Of a stretch of DNA of 59,843 nucleotides, positions 38,963 to 47,822 are shown piece by piece. Made by a program: the position numbers and the translations under genes. The DNA lies in assembly GCA_024278175.1 (NCBI GenBank), contig JAJRTS010000085.1, forward strand, positions 1 through 59,843. The letters run 5' to 3'. Each line of letters starts with the position of its first letter. Position 1 is the first letter of the stretch. The notes beneath the pieces are model-generated. The model saw only the letters and a program-made list of their open reading frames with translations, ran no database searches and was not told the DNA's origin. This DNA comes from Gemmatimonadales bacterium. GTDB lineage: Bacteria > Gemmatimonadota > Glassbacteria > GWA2-58-10.

Positions 38963-39802
38963 ATGTGGGATAGCCTGCGACAAACCCTGCTCGCTGCCGC
39001 CGGAGCCACCCTTGGGCAACTGCTGACCCTGGTTGCTCCGTTGCTGCTGTTCGGCTGGCTGATCCACCTGGTCGGCAAAGTGCTGGAGCGCAGCGCGGTC
39101 CGCCTGCTGGGCCTTCATGTATATCTTTACGCCATCGGCTGGATCGGCACGATGGTCCACGAGTTGGGCCACGCCGCACTCTGCCCGGTTTTCGGGCACA
39201 AGATCACCGGTATGCGCCTGTTCAGTTTTAACGCCCGCCACCGCGATGCCGGCTATGTGAGCCACAGCTACAGCCGGGGCAATATCTGGCATCTGGCCGG
39301 GAACTTTTTTATCAGCGTGGGTCCGCTGGCGCTGGGCACCCTGGTGATATTCGTTCTGCTGCGCTTCCTGGCGGCTCTGCCGCTGAGCCCGCTGGGTGTG
39401 CTTACCGGCGGCAGTGGACTGAACCTCGACACCGGAGCGGGGCTTAGCGACTGGCTGGGACGCTCAGGCGCACTGCTTTGGGAACAGACCGGTAATTTGC
39501 TGGCCGCCGTGGACTGGACCAGTTGGCGCACTTACGCGGCGCTCTGGCTGGTACTGAGCGTGGGCAGCGGGATGACCCTCAGCCCCCAGGACCTTAAAGC
39601 GGCCGGCGGCGGACTGGGAATAATTCTGCTGGTGCTGCTGGTGGTTAACCTGATCGCCGCCGTACTGGGCTACTCCGCCCCGGACTATACAGGATTGCTC
39701 CGCCTTAGCGTTACAGCCTGCCTGTTGATGACCGTTGTGCTGGCAGTCTGCTCCGCGGCGGCCCTGGTCCTCAGATTACTTGGCGCACTGATCGGCCGCT
39801 GA
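38963..39802 (+). CDS. Integral membrane protein with HELGH zinc-protease motif (M50-like)
   Basis: A 279-residue polytopic membrane protein. A first hydrophobic segment (about 10-35) is followed by H66-E67-x-x-H70 in MVHELGHAAL, the zinc motif of site-2-type M50 proteases and of related permease-like proteins. Several hydrophobic segments follow (about 105-135, 175-195, 210-235, 245-275). A clear second motif (such as NxxPxxxxDG) is not seen, so protease activity is uncertain. It lies between galU and an ImmA/IrrE-like peptidase gene on one strand. Confidence 0.65.
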   Translation: MWDSLRQTLLAAAGATLGQLLTLVAPLLLFGWLIHLVGKVLERSAVRLLGLHVYLYAIGWIGTMVHELGHAALCPVFGHKITGMRLFSFNARHRDAGYVSHSYSRGNIWHLAGNFFISVGPLALGTLVIFVLLRFLAALPLSPLGVLTGGSGLNLDTGAGLSDWLGRSGALLWEQTGNLLAAVDWTSWRTYAALWLVLSVGSGMTLSPQDLKAAGGGLGIILLVLLVVNLIAAVLGYSAPDYTGLLRLSVTACLLMTVVLAVCSAAALVLRLLGALIGR

Positions 39803-39825
39803 ACCCCTCGTGCGGAGACTGCCGA

Positions 39826-40587
39826 TTGAGCTTTCCGAAGATCAGAGATATCACTCTGCGCATTCTCGGCGCCTGCGGGATAGAGGCGCCCCCGGTGCCG
39901 ATGAGGCCGATACTCGCGCGTTTCCGCGCCAGCGTGGTCGACAGCGAGCATATCGCTGAAAGCGCGCTGATACGCAGCGACGGGAGCTGGGTGATCAGGG
40001 TCAACCGGCAACTGCGCGAGGAGCGGCGGGCGTTCAGGATCGCCCACGAGCTGGCCCATATCTACTGGTCGCACCCGGACAACCACCAGGGCGACCCGGC
40101 CCTGGGCGACAGGCTCGAGCGCTATTGCAGCAAGTTCGCCTCGCTGCTGCTCTGCCCCCATCAGTGGTTCGTGATGGACGCGCCGGCGGTAGACCACGAC
40201 CTGGCCCGGCTGAAAAACCTCTACAGCAACGTCAGCCACGAGGCGCTCTCGATCAGGCTCTCGTATATCACGCCCGTGGTGGTGACGATTTACGACAACG
40301 GGCAACTCTACCGCCGCTTCTCCTCTCCCGGGCTGGGACATCCGCCCGACGGCCAGCCGGTGGAAAACGGCGTGCGCGAGCAAGTGGACATTTACGGCAA
40401 GTTCCGCCAAAGCAGCGGCAGTATCAAGTGGGGCGGCATCAAACGCGGCGTGCGCGTGCGCGGTTACCCGGTGTTCAGCGGCAAATTCAGGCGGATTATC
40501 CTGCTGACCACGCCCGCCGGCGGCGGTGGGGCGCACGATGACCCGGACTACGAGGAGGACATGCCCTACCCGTTCCCCGATTACTGA
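39826..40587 (+). CDS. ImmA/IrrE-type zinc metallopeptidase domain protein
   Basis: A 253-residue soluble protein. The core has H74-E75-x-x-H78 in FRIAHELAHIYWSHP and then CSKFASLLLCP, which is the ImmA/IrrE (DUF955) helix pair where the peptidase ends and the cysteine-flanked stretch packs. These proteins cleave XRE repressors in phages or act in DNA-damage response (IrrE/DdrO). No XRE antitoxin or phage gene is next to it. The C-terminus is acidic and Pro-rich. The start is TTG with GGAG upstream. It ends just before a strong terminator. Confidence 0.7.
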   Translation: MSFPKIRDITLRILGACGIEAPPVPMRPILARFRASVVDSEHIAESALIRSDGSWVIRVNRQLREERRAFRIAHELAHIYWSHPDNHQGDPALGDRLERYCSKFASLLLCPHQWFVMDAPAVDHDLARLKNLYSNVSHEALSIRLSYITPVVVTIYDNGQLYRRFSSPGLGHPPDGQPVENGVREQVDIYGKFRQSSGSIKWGGIKRGVRVRGYPVFSGKFRRIILLTTPAGGGGAHDDPDYEEDMPYPFPDY

Positions 40588-40609
40588 GTTAATCATTTTT
40601 TCGTCAACC

Positions 40610-40644
40610 AAAAAAGGCGGCCCCTTCTGGGACCGCCTTTTTTT
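40610..40644. terminator. Bidirectional intrinsic terminator
   Basis: AAAAAAGGCGG and CCGCCTTTTTT bracket a CCC/GGG inner stem with one bulged base. It has A and T tracts on both sides and sits between the converging peptidase and symporter genes. Confidence 0.85.
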
Positions 40645-40684
40645 GCGCCGGGTACAATCCCGGCTCCACATCCTTGAAATCTGC

Positions 40685-42682
40685 TTACCGTACTTTCGCC
40701 ATACTCTTACGGTACCGCCGCGAGCCCAGCCAGTACAGACCAAGACCGATACACAGATTGCCCAGCAACGCCCAGAGCGTAATCAACTGCTCGCTCGCGG
40801 TCATCTCGGTCAGGAAAAACAGGCCCATCAGCAGGGCCACCAGCACCATCACCGCCCCGAGAATCTTGAATGAGCTGAGGTCCGCCTCGGCGCTTCCGGT
40901 ATTCTCGCCCACCTCGGCTGCAACGTCCACGGGCGTATCCATCTTCTCAAAAAACCTTGCCACACTTGTCCGGTAGTTTTTACCCGGCACCACTTTCAGG
41001 CGGCTGACAATCTCGGTCATCACCGCCCACGCGGCCGCGCAGATTAACATTGCCCTGGGACTGCTGAACAGATAAAAAACCATCCGCTGGACCCAGACCA
41101 GCGCGTCAACGTCCACCGCGCCGTCAACCCTGGGCAGGTTATAATAGAGAAACATCCCGTAGAGGAAAAACCACAGGCCCAGCAGGTAGGTCAGCGACTT
41201 GCCCAGCAGGCGGAGCCTGGGGCTGCCGCCGAACTCGTCGGGAAAAAACAGGCCCGGGATACAGAACAGGCCGCAAAGCAGCGGATACAGCACAGCCTGG
41301 AACAGCTCGTAGCCCAGATACTGTTCCCAGTTCCAGATGGCGAACACTCCCCCGACACCCATCCCGACCAGGATCACCGTATAGGGCGCCCAGCTGGGCG
41401 TGCGCTTGTAGACCAGACCCAGGATAATCGGCACGGCCACGGGAATACCCAGCACGCTGGCCACCTTGATCAACAGGTCGAACACTCCCAGGCCGGGCAG
41501 TGTGCTGTAAAAGTAGGCGATTACGATACTGATCAGGCCCATTACCAGCGTAACCACCATCCCCAGCCGGTGCATGAATTTCTTGGAGGCGTTCTTGATA
41601 AACACCGTGCAGATTATGTCCTTGGTGATCACGGCGCTGAACATGTTGTAGAACGTGGACAGGGAGCTCATCGTGGCGGCCAGAATACCGGCGATCAGCA
41701 CGCCCTGCAACCCGTGGGGCAGGACTTTCATGCTGATAAACACGTAGGCCGCCTCGCTGGGCTTGGCCAGCCCGAACGCATCGGCCGCACCCTGTCCGAG
41801 CTCGGGGAACAACACCCGGCAGGCCATCGCCGGCGTGAGCCAGATAAAGGGGCCGATCAGGCAGAGGATCGCACTCAGACCGGCGATCTTACTCGCCTCA
41901 CGCTCATCGATCGCCGAGAAATAGCGCTGCGCTCCGCCTCCGCTGTTGAACATGAAGAAGCCGTTGATGAACTGGAAGATGACGAACATCTTGGTGATGT
42001 CGGCCGCCTCGTTGAACGGCATCCAGTAATTGGGCGGTGCGCCCGCAACCAGCGCGTCCACTCCGCCCACGGCATTGATACTGAGCACCGCCACCAGCAG
42101 GGCGATCGGCAGCAGGATGAAAAACTGGAGGCTGTCGGTAATACACACGCCCCACAGCCCGCCGATCATCGTGTAGGCCAGGATGGCGGTCCCGCAGCCA
42201 AGGATGACCCAGGTTACGGGAATATGGGTCGCCGCGCTGAGGAAAATACTCAGGGCGTAGAGCCAGATGGCGCACTGAAAAATCGTCACCGGCGTGTTGG
42301 CCCAGGAGATGAATTGATGGACATTGAAATCGAAACGCTCGGAGAGGTATTCCAGGATGGTCATGCTGCGGGTGCGCCGCCAGCGCTTGGCGAACACGAA
42401 ATAGCCGAATCCCAGCCCCAGTACGGCGCCCCAGTACATCGAAAATATCGAGATCCCGCTTTCGTAGGTTTTGCCGGCGCCGCCGGTAAAGGTCCAGCTT
42501 GAAAAACTGGACATGAACAGGCTCAGTCCCGCCAGCCAGAAGGGTAGCTTGTTGCCGCCCTTGAAATAGTCGTCGGCATCCTTGTTCCACCTTGACATCA
42601 GCACTCCGACCGTAATCATGATAGCCATGTAAATCACTACCACAAAATAGTCTACAGTGCTGAGTCCTTCCATTTCGCCCAT
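40685..42682 (-). CDS. Sodium:solute symporter (SSS family)
   Basis: A 665-residue membrane transporter, the usual SSS size for members with a long C-terminal tail. About 14 hydrophobic segments are present; the family pattern is YFKGGNKLPFWLAGLSLFMS near residue 40 and SGGGAQRYFSA. It imports a sugar, amino acid or sugar acid with sodium. The ATG at 42682 follows AAGGAGAG. It is divergent from two NagA-like genes and a GH109 gene, so an amino-sugar substrate is a fair inference, unproven. Confidence 0.85.
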   Translation of the reverse strand: MGEMEGLSTVDYFVVVIYMAIMITVGVLMSRWNKDADDYFKGGNKLPFWLAGLSLFMSSFSSWTFTGGAGKTYESGISIFSMYWGAVLGLGFGYFVFAKRWRRTRSMTILEYLSERFDFNVHQFISWANTPVTIFQCAIWLYALSIFLSAATHIPVTWVILGCGTAILAYTMIGGLWGVCITDSLQFFILLPIALLVAVLSINAVGGVDALVAGAPPNYWMPFNEAADITKMFVIFQFINGFFMFNSGGGAQRYFSAIDEREASKIAGLSAILCLIGPFIWLTPAMACRVLFPELGQGAADAFGLAKPSEAAYVFISMKVLPHGLQGVLIAGILAATMSSLSTFYNMFSAVITKDIICTVFIKNASKKFMHRLGMVVTLVMGLISIVIAYFYSTLPGLGVFDLLIKVASVLGIPVAVPIILGLVYKRTPSWAPYTVILVGMGVGGVFAIWNWEQYLGYELFQAVLYPLLCGLFCIPGLFFPDEFGGSPRLRLLGKSLTYLLGLWFFLYGMFLYYNLPRVDGAVDVDALVWVQRMVFYLFSSPRAMLICAAAWAVMTEIVSRLKVVPGKNYRTSVARFFEKMDTPVDVAAEVGENTGSAEADLSSFKILGAVMVLVALLMGLFFLTEMTASEQLITLWALLGNLCIGLGLYWLGSRRYRKSMAKVR

Positions 42683-42939
42683 CCATCTCTCCTTGAATAA
42701 TTAGCCTTACCGGACGACAGCGGAGGGAATAATTGCCGGTGATAGCTGCTGTCTTGGGGCATCGCCGCTGGCAGTGAAAATACACCTGGCGGCAAGACAA
42801 ATCAATATTATGGTACACTCCCTTAAGGCCGTTTATCCCATTGCTTTGCCGAGGGTTATTACTGGCAATCCGCCATATTATTGTTTAACTTCGGCCAGAG
42901 GGTCTTACAAAAGCGTGAACCACGGAAGGAAAGAGCAAA

Positions 42940-44049
42940 ATGGCTGAATACCTTGTAAAAATACCGGGCCGCGACTACTGCTGGCGGGCCAGGATCGGGA
43001 ACGGCCGCATTGAAACGCTACTGCACGCCGAAGACGAATCAACCCCACTGTGGCTTACCCGGGGTCTGGTCGATATCCAGGTCAACGGGTACGACGGGGT
43101 GCTGCTGACGAAAAAAGACAACAGCGACGAAGAGCTGGCCCGCTGCGAACAGGCCCTGGCCAACTCCGGCACGGTCCGCTGGTGCCCCACTGTCACCACC
43201 AACGACCCGGGGGTGATCCGTGCCTCGCTGAGCGCGATCAGGCGGGCGGTGAACAACGGCTCGCTCACGCGCGTGCAGTGTATCCACACCGAAGCTAATT
43301 TTCTCAGCGCGGAGGAAGGCTACCGCGGCGCGCACATGCCCCGCTACATGACCGACCCCACGCTCGCTGAGTTCGACGGCTGGCAGGAGGCCGCCGGAGG
43401 ACTGATCGGCTATGTGTCGCTGGCCCCGGAGCGCAAGGGTGCGATTGAGTTTATCGAGCAACTGGCCGGCCACGGGACCCTGGTCGCACTGGCCCATCAC
43501 AACGGCAGCCGGGAACAGATCGCTGCGGCCACCGACGCCGGAGCCCGGCTTTCGACCCATCTGTTCAACGGTTGCAGAGGCGAGATCAACCGGCATAACA
43601 ACGTGATCTACGCCCAGTTGGCCGAGGACAGGCTCTGGGCCAGTTTCATCCCCGACGGCCAGCATATCCCCTACCACGTGCTCAAAACCGGTATTCGCGC
43701 CAAGGGATTGGAGCGTGCCGTGTTCACCAGCGACGTGACTTACCTGGGCGGCTACCCGGAGGGCGAATACACCAAGGCCGAGCGCACTGTCGAAATCAGA
43801 AGCGGCGCGGTCTGGATCAAGGGCACGCCCTACCTCAGCGGAGCGTGGAGTACCCTGAGCCAGGGTGTGGAGCGGGCCACCGCCGCCGGGGCGGTTACCC
43901 CGGACGTGGCCCTGCGCCTGGCCTCGAACAATCCCGCCCGGCTGATCGGGATCGAGGACGGCCTGGAAGTGGCCGCCGGAAAACCCGGTCCGTTCGTGCT
44001 GTTCCGCGAGAGCGGCGGCGCGCTGAAACTGGACCAGATAATCTCCTGA
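42940..44049 (+). CDS. NagA-like amidohydrolase, cytosolic
   Basis: A 369-residue protein related to N-acetylglucosamine-6-phosphate deacetylase. The fold markers are LTRGLVDIQVNGY, HTEANF (Glu118, metal ligand), ALAHHNG (His186), THLFNGC (His207) and FTSDVT (Asp265, the catalytic acid/base position). Several motif positions differ from classical NagA (for example HLEGPF, SLGHS, VLVTDA), so the substrate may differ. There is no signal peptide. The ATG follows GGAAGGA. A close paralogue with an export signal starts 27 bases after its stop. Confidence 0.75.
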   Translation: MAEYLVKIPGRDYCWRARIGNGRIETLLHAEDESTPLWLTRGLVDIQVNGYDGVLLTKKDNSDEELARCEQALANSGTVRWCPTVTTNDPGVIRASLSAIRRAVNNGSLTRVQCIHTEANFLSAEEGYRGAHMPRYMTDPTLAEFDGWQEAAGGLIGYVSLAPERKGAIEFIEQLAGHGTLVALAHHNGSREQIAAATDAGARLSTHLFNGCRGEINRHNNVIYAQLAEDRLWASFIPDGQHIPYHVLKTGIRAKGLERAVFTSDVTYLGGYPEGEYTKAERTVEIRSGAVWIKGTPYLSGAWSTLSQGVERATAAGAVTPDVALRLASNNPARLIGIEDGLEVAAGKPGPFVLFRESGGALKLDQIIS

Positions 44050-44076
44050 TTACGATTACGCGGAAGGACATTCAAC

Positions 44077-45306
44077 ATGGGCAGGACGATGAACAGGAAA
44101 GATTTTTTCAAGCTGGGCGCGGCCGCCGCGGCAGTCGCCGGGATCGGATCGCCGCGCGAGACGACAGCCTCTCCGGCTACGGAGCAGCCATCGGGTGACG
44201 GCGAATTTCTGGTGAAAATCGCCGGCCGCGACTACTGCTGGAACGCGCTGATCGAAAACGGCAGGCTCACAAGCCTTTCGCGCGCACCGGACACCCACAC
44301 CGGCCTCTGGCTGACCCGCGGCCTGGTGGACATCCAGGTCAACGGTTACGCAGGGATCGAAATCACCACAGAGAATTCCAACCCCGATGACCTGGCTAAA
44401 TGCGAGCAGGCGCTGGTGGCGACCGGGATTGCGCGCTGGTGCCCCACTGTCACCAGCCAGAGCACGGAAGTGATCGAACATTCGCTCTCCGCTATCGACA
44501 AGGCCGTGCGCCAGGGAGCTTTGCGCCGTGTCCAGTGTATCCACATGGAAGCCAACTACCTCAGTCCGGAGGAGGGTTATCGCGGGGCGCACCCATTGCA
44601 GTATCTCACTAATCCGGACAAGGCGGAATTCGAGCGCTGGCAGAAAGCCGCCGGGGGACGGATCGGTTATCTGACAATGGCTCCCGAACTCGAGGGTGGC
44701 CTGGAGTTTGTAAGCTGGCTGGCATCCCAGGGAATTCTGGTATCGCTGGGCCATCACAACGCGGACTACGATACCGTTGTCCGGGCGGCCGACGCCGGAG
44801 CCAGGCTCTCGACCCACCTGTTCAACGGCTGCAAATCCACGCTGAACCGTCACCATAACGTGATCTTCAGCCAGCTTGCCGAAGACCGCCTGTGGGCCAG
44901 CTTCCTGCCCGACGGGCAACATATTCCCTACTACACCCTCAAAACGGGCCTGCGCGCCAAGGGACTGCGACGCGCCGTGTTCACCAGCGACCTGATCAGC
45001 CTGGGCGGCAGTCCCGAGGGCGAGTACACTATCGACGGTCAGGACGTGCTGATCCACGACGGCGCTGCGTTTCTCAAGGGCACGCCATACCTCTACGGCG
45101 CGTGGTCCAACCTGGCCCAGGGTATCGAGCGGGCCACCGCCGCCGGGGTCGTGAGCCCGTCCGAGGCGATCGAACTGGCCTCGACCAATCCCGCCAGGCT
45201 GCTGCGCATGGACGACAGCCTTGAGGTGGAAGTGGGCTCCACGGCTCCGTTCGTGCTCTTCCGCGAGAGAGGCGGCGCACTGCGGCTAGACAATATCATC
45301 GGCTGA
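44077..45306 (+). CDS. NagA-like amidohydrolase with export signal
   Basis: A 409-residue paralogue of the preceding protein, about 40 residues longer at the N-terminus. The extra part, NRKDFFKLGAAAAAVAG, looks like a Tat-type signal but has Arg-Lys in place of Arg-Arg; the following Pro/Ser-rich stretch is a linker. The motifs are the same: LTRGLVDIQVNGY, HMEANY (metal Glu), SLGHHN, THLFNGC, FTSDLI with the Asp kept. Start choice: GGAAGGAC at a normal distance favours 44077; an ATG four codons later is possible. The pair suggests one cytosolic and one periplasmic form of the reaction. Confidence 0.72.
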   Translation: MGRTMNRKDFFKLGAAAAAVAGIGSPRETTASPATEQPSGDGEFLVKIAGRDYCWNALIENGRLTSLSRAPDTHTGLWLTRGLVDIQVNGYAGIEITTENSNPDDLAKCEQALVATGIARWCPTVTSQSTEVIEHSLSAIDKAVRQGALRRVQCIHMEANYLSPEEGYRGAHPLQYLTNPDKAEFERWQKAAGGRIGYLTMAPELEGGLEFVSWLASQGILVSLGHHNADYDTVVRAADAGARLSTHLFNGCKSTLNRHHNVIFSQLAEDRLWASFLPDGQHIPYYTLKTGLRAKGLRRAVFTSDLISLGGSPEGEYTIDGQDVLIHDGAAFLKGTPYLYGAWSNLAQGIERATAAGVVSPSEAIELASTNPARLLRMDDSLEVEVGSTAPFVLFRERGGALRLDNIIG

Positions 45307-45320
45307 AACGGGCAGCGAAG

Positions 45321-45414
45321 AACCGCGGGCGGGCGGCGCGCGGACCTTTCGTCCGCGCGTGCCGGCCGGCACGCCTGTGCTGAAAAAGCACAGGCGCCGC
45401 CCGCTGTCGCGGTT
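45321..45414. repeat. Cloverleaf-like nested inverted repeat element
   Basis: Outer stems pair 45321-45327 with 45408-45414 (7 bp) and 45329-45336 with 45397-45404 (8 bp). Inside, three hairpins are contiguous: 45337-45359 (9 bp, loop CTTTC), 45360-45371 (palindrome TGCCGGCCGGCA) and 45372-45396 (10 bp, loop GAAAA). The four helices meet with no unpaired base at the junction. It fills most of the 137-base gap between two co-directional genes and has no T run. It could act as folded RNA or as extruded DNA. Confidence 0.65.
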
Positions 45415-45443
45415 GCAAATCACAACCCCTTCAGGAGCCACAA

Positions 45444-46766
45444 ATGACCGGACAGATCAACCGCAAGGAGTTCCTCGCCCGCTCGCTGGCGATCACCAGC
45501 CTGGGTCTCGCCGCCGATTCGGCTGGAAAGGCGCTTGCCGATCACAGCGACCGCCCGGTTCGGGTGGGGCTGATCGGCTGCGGCAACCGTGGACGGGGGC
45601 TGCTGGGAACGATGCTCACTATTTCAGGCGTACAAGTTCCGGCGCTCTGCGATATCGACCTGGATAATCTGGACGCGGCTTCCAGCGCTCTGACCGATGC
45701 CGGTCGCCCGAAGCCCGAAAGCTACATTAAAGGCCCCGAGGATTTCCGCCGTCTGCTCGAACGCTCCGATCTGGATGCGGTTATTATCGCAACCCCGTGG
45801 CATTGGCACACGCCGATGGCCGTGGCCGCGATGGAGGCCGGCAAGTACGCCGGTGTCGAGGTCCCGGCCGCGATCACGATGGACGAGTGCTGGCAGTTGG
45901 TGGAGACTCACGAGCGCACGGGCGTGCCGTGCATGATGCTGGAAAACTGGAGCTTTCGGCGGGACAATCTGGCCGTGCTGAACATGATCCGCAAGGGCCT
46001 GTTGGGCCAGATAGTCCACTGCCACTGCGCCCACAGCCACGATTGCATCGATCACTGGTTTTTCAGCCCCGTTGACGGTAAGATCACCTGGGGCGGGCAA
46101 TACCTGCTCAGGCGCAACGCGGACCAGTATCCGACACACAGCCTGGGCCCGGTGCTGAGTTGGTTGAATATCGGCTGCGGCGATTATTTCGACTACATGA
46201 CCAGCACGGCCACCCGCTCCAGCGGTATCAACGCCTACTTCAAGCGCAGGTTCGGCGCCGACCATCCCGGCGCCAGGCGCACCTACGCCCAGGGAGACAT
46301 CGTCACCAGCGTGATTCGCACCAGGCTGGGCAGCACAATCGTGATCAACTACGACATGCAGCTTCCCCGCCCCTACGACAACCGCTGGATGGTCCAGGGC
46401 ACGGGTGGAATTTACAACGAGCAGCGCAACTCGGTTTATCTTACCGGCAGAAGCCCGGCTTACCACGAATGGGAGTCTTTCGAACCTTACCAGCGGGAAT
46501 ATGAGCACCGGTGGTGGCGTGAATTGCGGGACAATCCGCCGGAGGCAGGCCACGGGGGCACGGACTATCTGGAACTGAGCAAGTTTTTCGATGCCGTGCG
46601 GAGCAGGGAGCGGACACCGCTCGATGTTTACGACTCGGTGGCGATGAGTGTAATCGTACCGCTCTCCGAGAAATCGATAGCCACCGGCAGTTCACCGGTC
46701 CGCTTCCCTGATTTTACCCGGGGAGCATGGAAGCGGCGGGGCCCCTCATTCGCCATGGATAATTGA
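45444..46766 (+). CDS. Exported GH109-type alpha-N-acetylgalactosaminidase (Gfo/Idh/MocA fold)
   Basis: A 440-residue protein of the NAD-dependent glycosidase family GH109, which uses a transient redox step. After an export-type signal with Arg-Lys (INRKEFLARSLAIT), the Rossmann fold has VGLIGCGNRGRG, then ATPWHWHTPMAVAAMEAGK, EVPAAITMDECWQLV and CMMLENWSF, all as in GH109 enzymes such as that of Elizabethkingia. HCHCAHSHD is the place of catalytic/binding His. GH109 substrates are GalNAc-terminated glycans, including mucin O-glycans. The ATG follows AGGAGC. It is downstream of two NagA-like genes and likely shares their role. Confidence 0.82.
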   Translation: MTGQINRKEFLARSLAITSLGLAADSAGKALADHSDRPVRVGLIGCGNRGRGLLGTMLTISGVQVPALCDIDLDNLDAASSALTDAGRPKPESYIKGPEDFRRLLERSDLDAVIIATPWHWHTPMAVAAMEAGKYAGVEVPAAITMDECWQLVETHERTGVPCMMLENWSFRRDNLAVLNMIRKGLLGQIVHCHCAHSHDCIDHWFFSPVDGKITWGGQYLLRRNADQYPTHSLGPVLSWLNIGCGDYFDYMTSTATRSSGINAYFKRRFGADHPGARRTYAQGDIVTSVIRTRLGSTIVINYDMQLPRPYDNRWMVQGTGGIYNEQRNSVYLTGRSPAYHEWESFEPYQREYEHRWWRELRDNPPEAGHGGTDYLELSKFFDAVRSRERTPLDVYDSVAMSVIVPLSEKSIATGSSPVRFPDFTRGAWKRRGPSFAMDN

Positions 46767-46785
46767 TCGACTGTGATAATTTGCT

Positions 46786-47172
46786 CTATTTCTCATGACA
46801 CTGGCAGAACTTGCCGGCATTCTTGAGGTTCCCCCCTGCGCAAGCCAGCACGGCTTGCGCAGGGGGCATATTAACGCTCACCACGCAGGACCGGATACCG
46901 TACTGCTGCAATTCGATTGCGGCCCGTCGTCCCACACCCCGCGAAATGACTGTCTCGCAATCCTCCAGCAGTCTCACGAATACCGAGTGATCGTGAGCCC
47001 CGTGTTCACCGTCGCCGTGCTGGTGATCTTCCTTGCCCGGCGCTGAGTTAAGCGTGCGTACTTCCGGCTTCCCGACCACTACGCCATCGACCGTGTACAC
47101 CAGGAAATAAGGGCTGCGCCCAAAATGCGGCGAGATTGTCCGGCCGTCGGCCGAGGCTACCGCGATTTTCAT
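46786..47172 (-). CDS. NifX/NifB-type dinitrogenase iron-molybdenum cofactor-binding domain protein
   Basis: A 128-residue protein with MKIAVASADGRTISPHFGRSPYFLVY at the N-terminus, the mark of this small family. A His-rich loop (DHQHGDGEHGAHDH) may bind metal, and the C-terminus has CQCHEK. Most family members outside nitrogen fixation have no known role. The coding sequence contains a perfect 15-bp inverted repeat (46832-46866). ATGA overlap with the upstream DUF134 gene indicates coupling. It converges on the GH109 gene with 19 bases between. Confidence 0.82.
   Translation of the reverse strand: MKIAVASADGRTISPHFGRSPYFLVYTVDGVVVGKPEVRTLNSAPGKEDHQHGDGEHGAHDHSVFVRLLEDCETVISRGVGRRAAIELQQYGIRSCVVSVNMPPAQAVLACAGGNLKNAGKFCQCHEK
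46832..46866. repeat. 15-bp perfect inverted repeat inside a coding region
   Basis: CCCCCTGCGCAAGCC (46832-46846) pairs with GGCTTGCGCAGGGGG (46852-46866) around a 5-base loop. It lies in the 3' part of the NifX-like gene and about 70 bases after the converging GH109 stop codon. No T run follows. Confidence 0.65.
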
Positions 47173-47684
47173 TTTTCGCTCCTTCCGCCCCTGCCGGCAG
47201 CGCCGACTGTCGCTCTGCCGCCGCCTCTGAATCCCCGGCGGCGACGGCACGCATTGCCCGCGCCCTGCCCACTGCCGGTAAGCTCGCGATGAATGTTGCC
47301 GCTGCCGCATTCCGGACACTTCTGCGGCCGTCCCGTTCCGAACGGTTCCCGCCAGACATCCCCGCACCCCTCACATTTGAACTGTCTGTTCTCAACCATT
47401 TTCACTTCACCTCCTGTAATTAACAGCATTTTGCCTTCCACTACGGCCCGAGCCACCTTGTGCCGGGCTTCAGTCAAAATCCTGCCGAACGTCTGGCGCG
47501 AAACGTTCATCGCCCGGGCGGCGTCCTCCTGATAGAGACCCTCGACATCAGCTAACCGGATAGCCTCGACTTCGTCCAGGCCCAGTTCGATCTCCCCGCA
47601 TGCGGATGCCGGGACCCCGGCCGGTTTGAATACAACCGTATCCGGCTTACTGTGTATTCTCCTGCAATTTCGCGGACGCGCCAT
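47169..47684 (-). CDS. DUF134 putative DNA-binding protein with zinc ribbon
   Basis: A 171-residue protein. Residues about 35-90 form the DUF134 helix-turn-helix, similar to sigma region 4: LDEVEAIRLADVEGLYQEDAARAMNVSRQTFGRIL. A zinc ribbon follows (CEGCGDVW ... CPECGSGNIH), and the last 30 residues are Gly/Arg-rich. DUF134 genes are often paired with NifX-like genes, as here, with an ATGA overlap. The ATG follows GGAGG. Probably a metal- or redox-linked regulator; the target is unknown. Confidence 0.82.
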   Translation of the reverse strand: MARPRNCRRIHSKPDTVVFKPAGVPASACGEIELGLDEVEAIRLADVEGLYQEDAARAMNVSRQTFGRILTEARHKVARAVVEGKMLLITGGEVKMVENRQFKCEGCGDVWREPFGTGRPQKCPECGSGNIHRELTGSGQGAGNACRRRRGFRGGGRATVGAAGRGGRSEK

Positions 47685-47822
47685 GATAAATCCTCCAGAC
47701 CAATTATAAGCATATGCCCATAATGAAGCAAGTCTTTTTAAAAAATATATGTAACTGATGCGCCTCTCTTCCTGTTAAATCATTGGAGAATCTTTCATTA
47801 AACTGCTTCACGTGTGACGACA

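Noticed and set aside
45321-45414. Reading the cloverleaf-like element as a tRNA
   Set aside because: No T-loop, anticodon-loop or CCA-end features; the loops are GAAAA, CTTTC and a palindrome, and the GC content is far too high.
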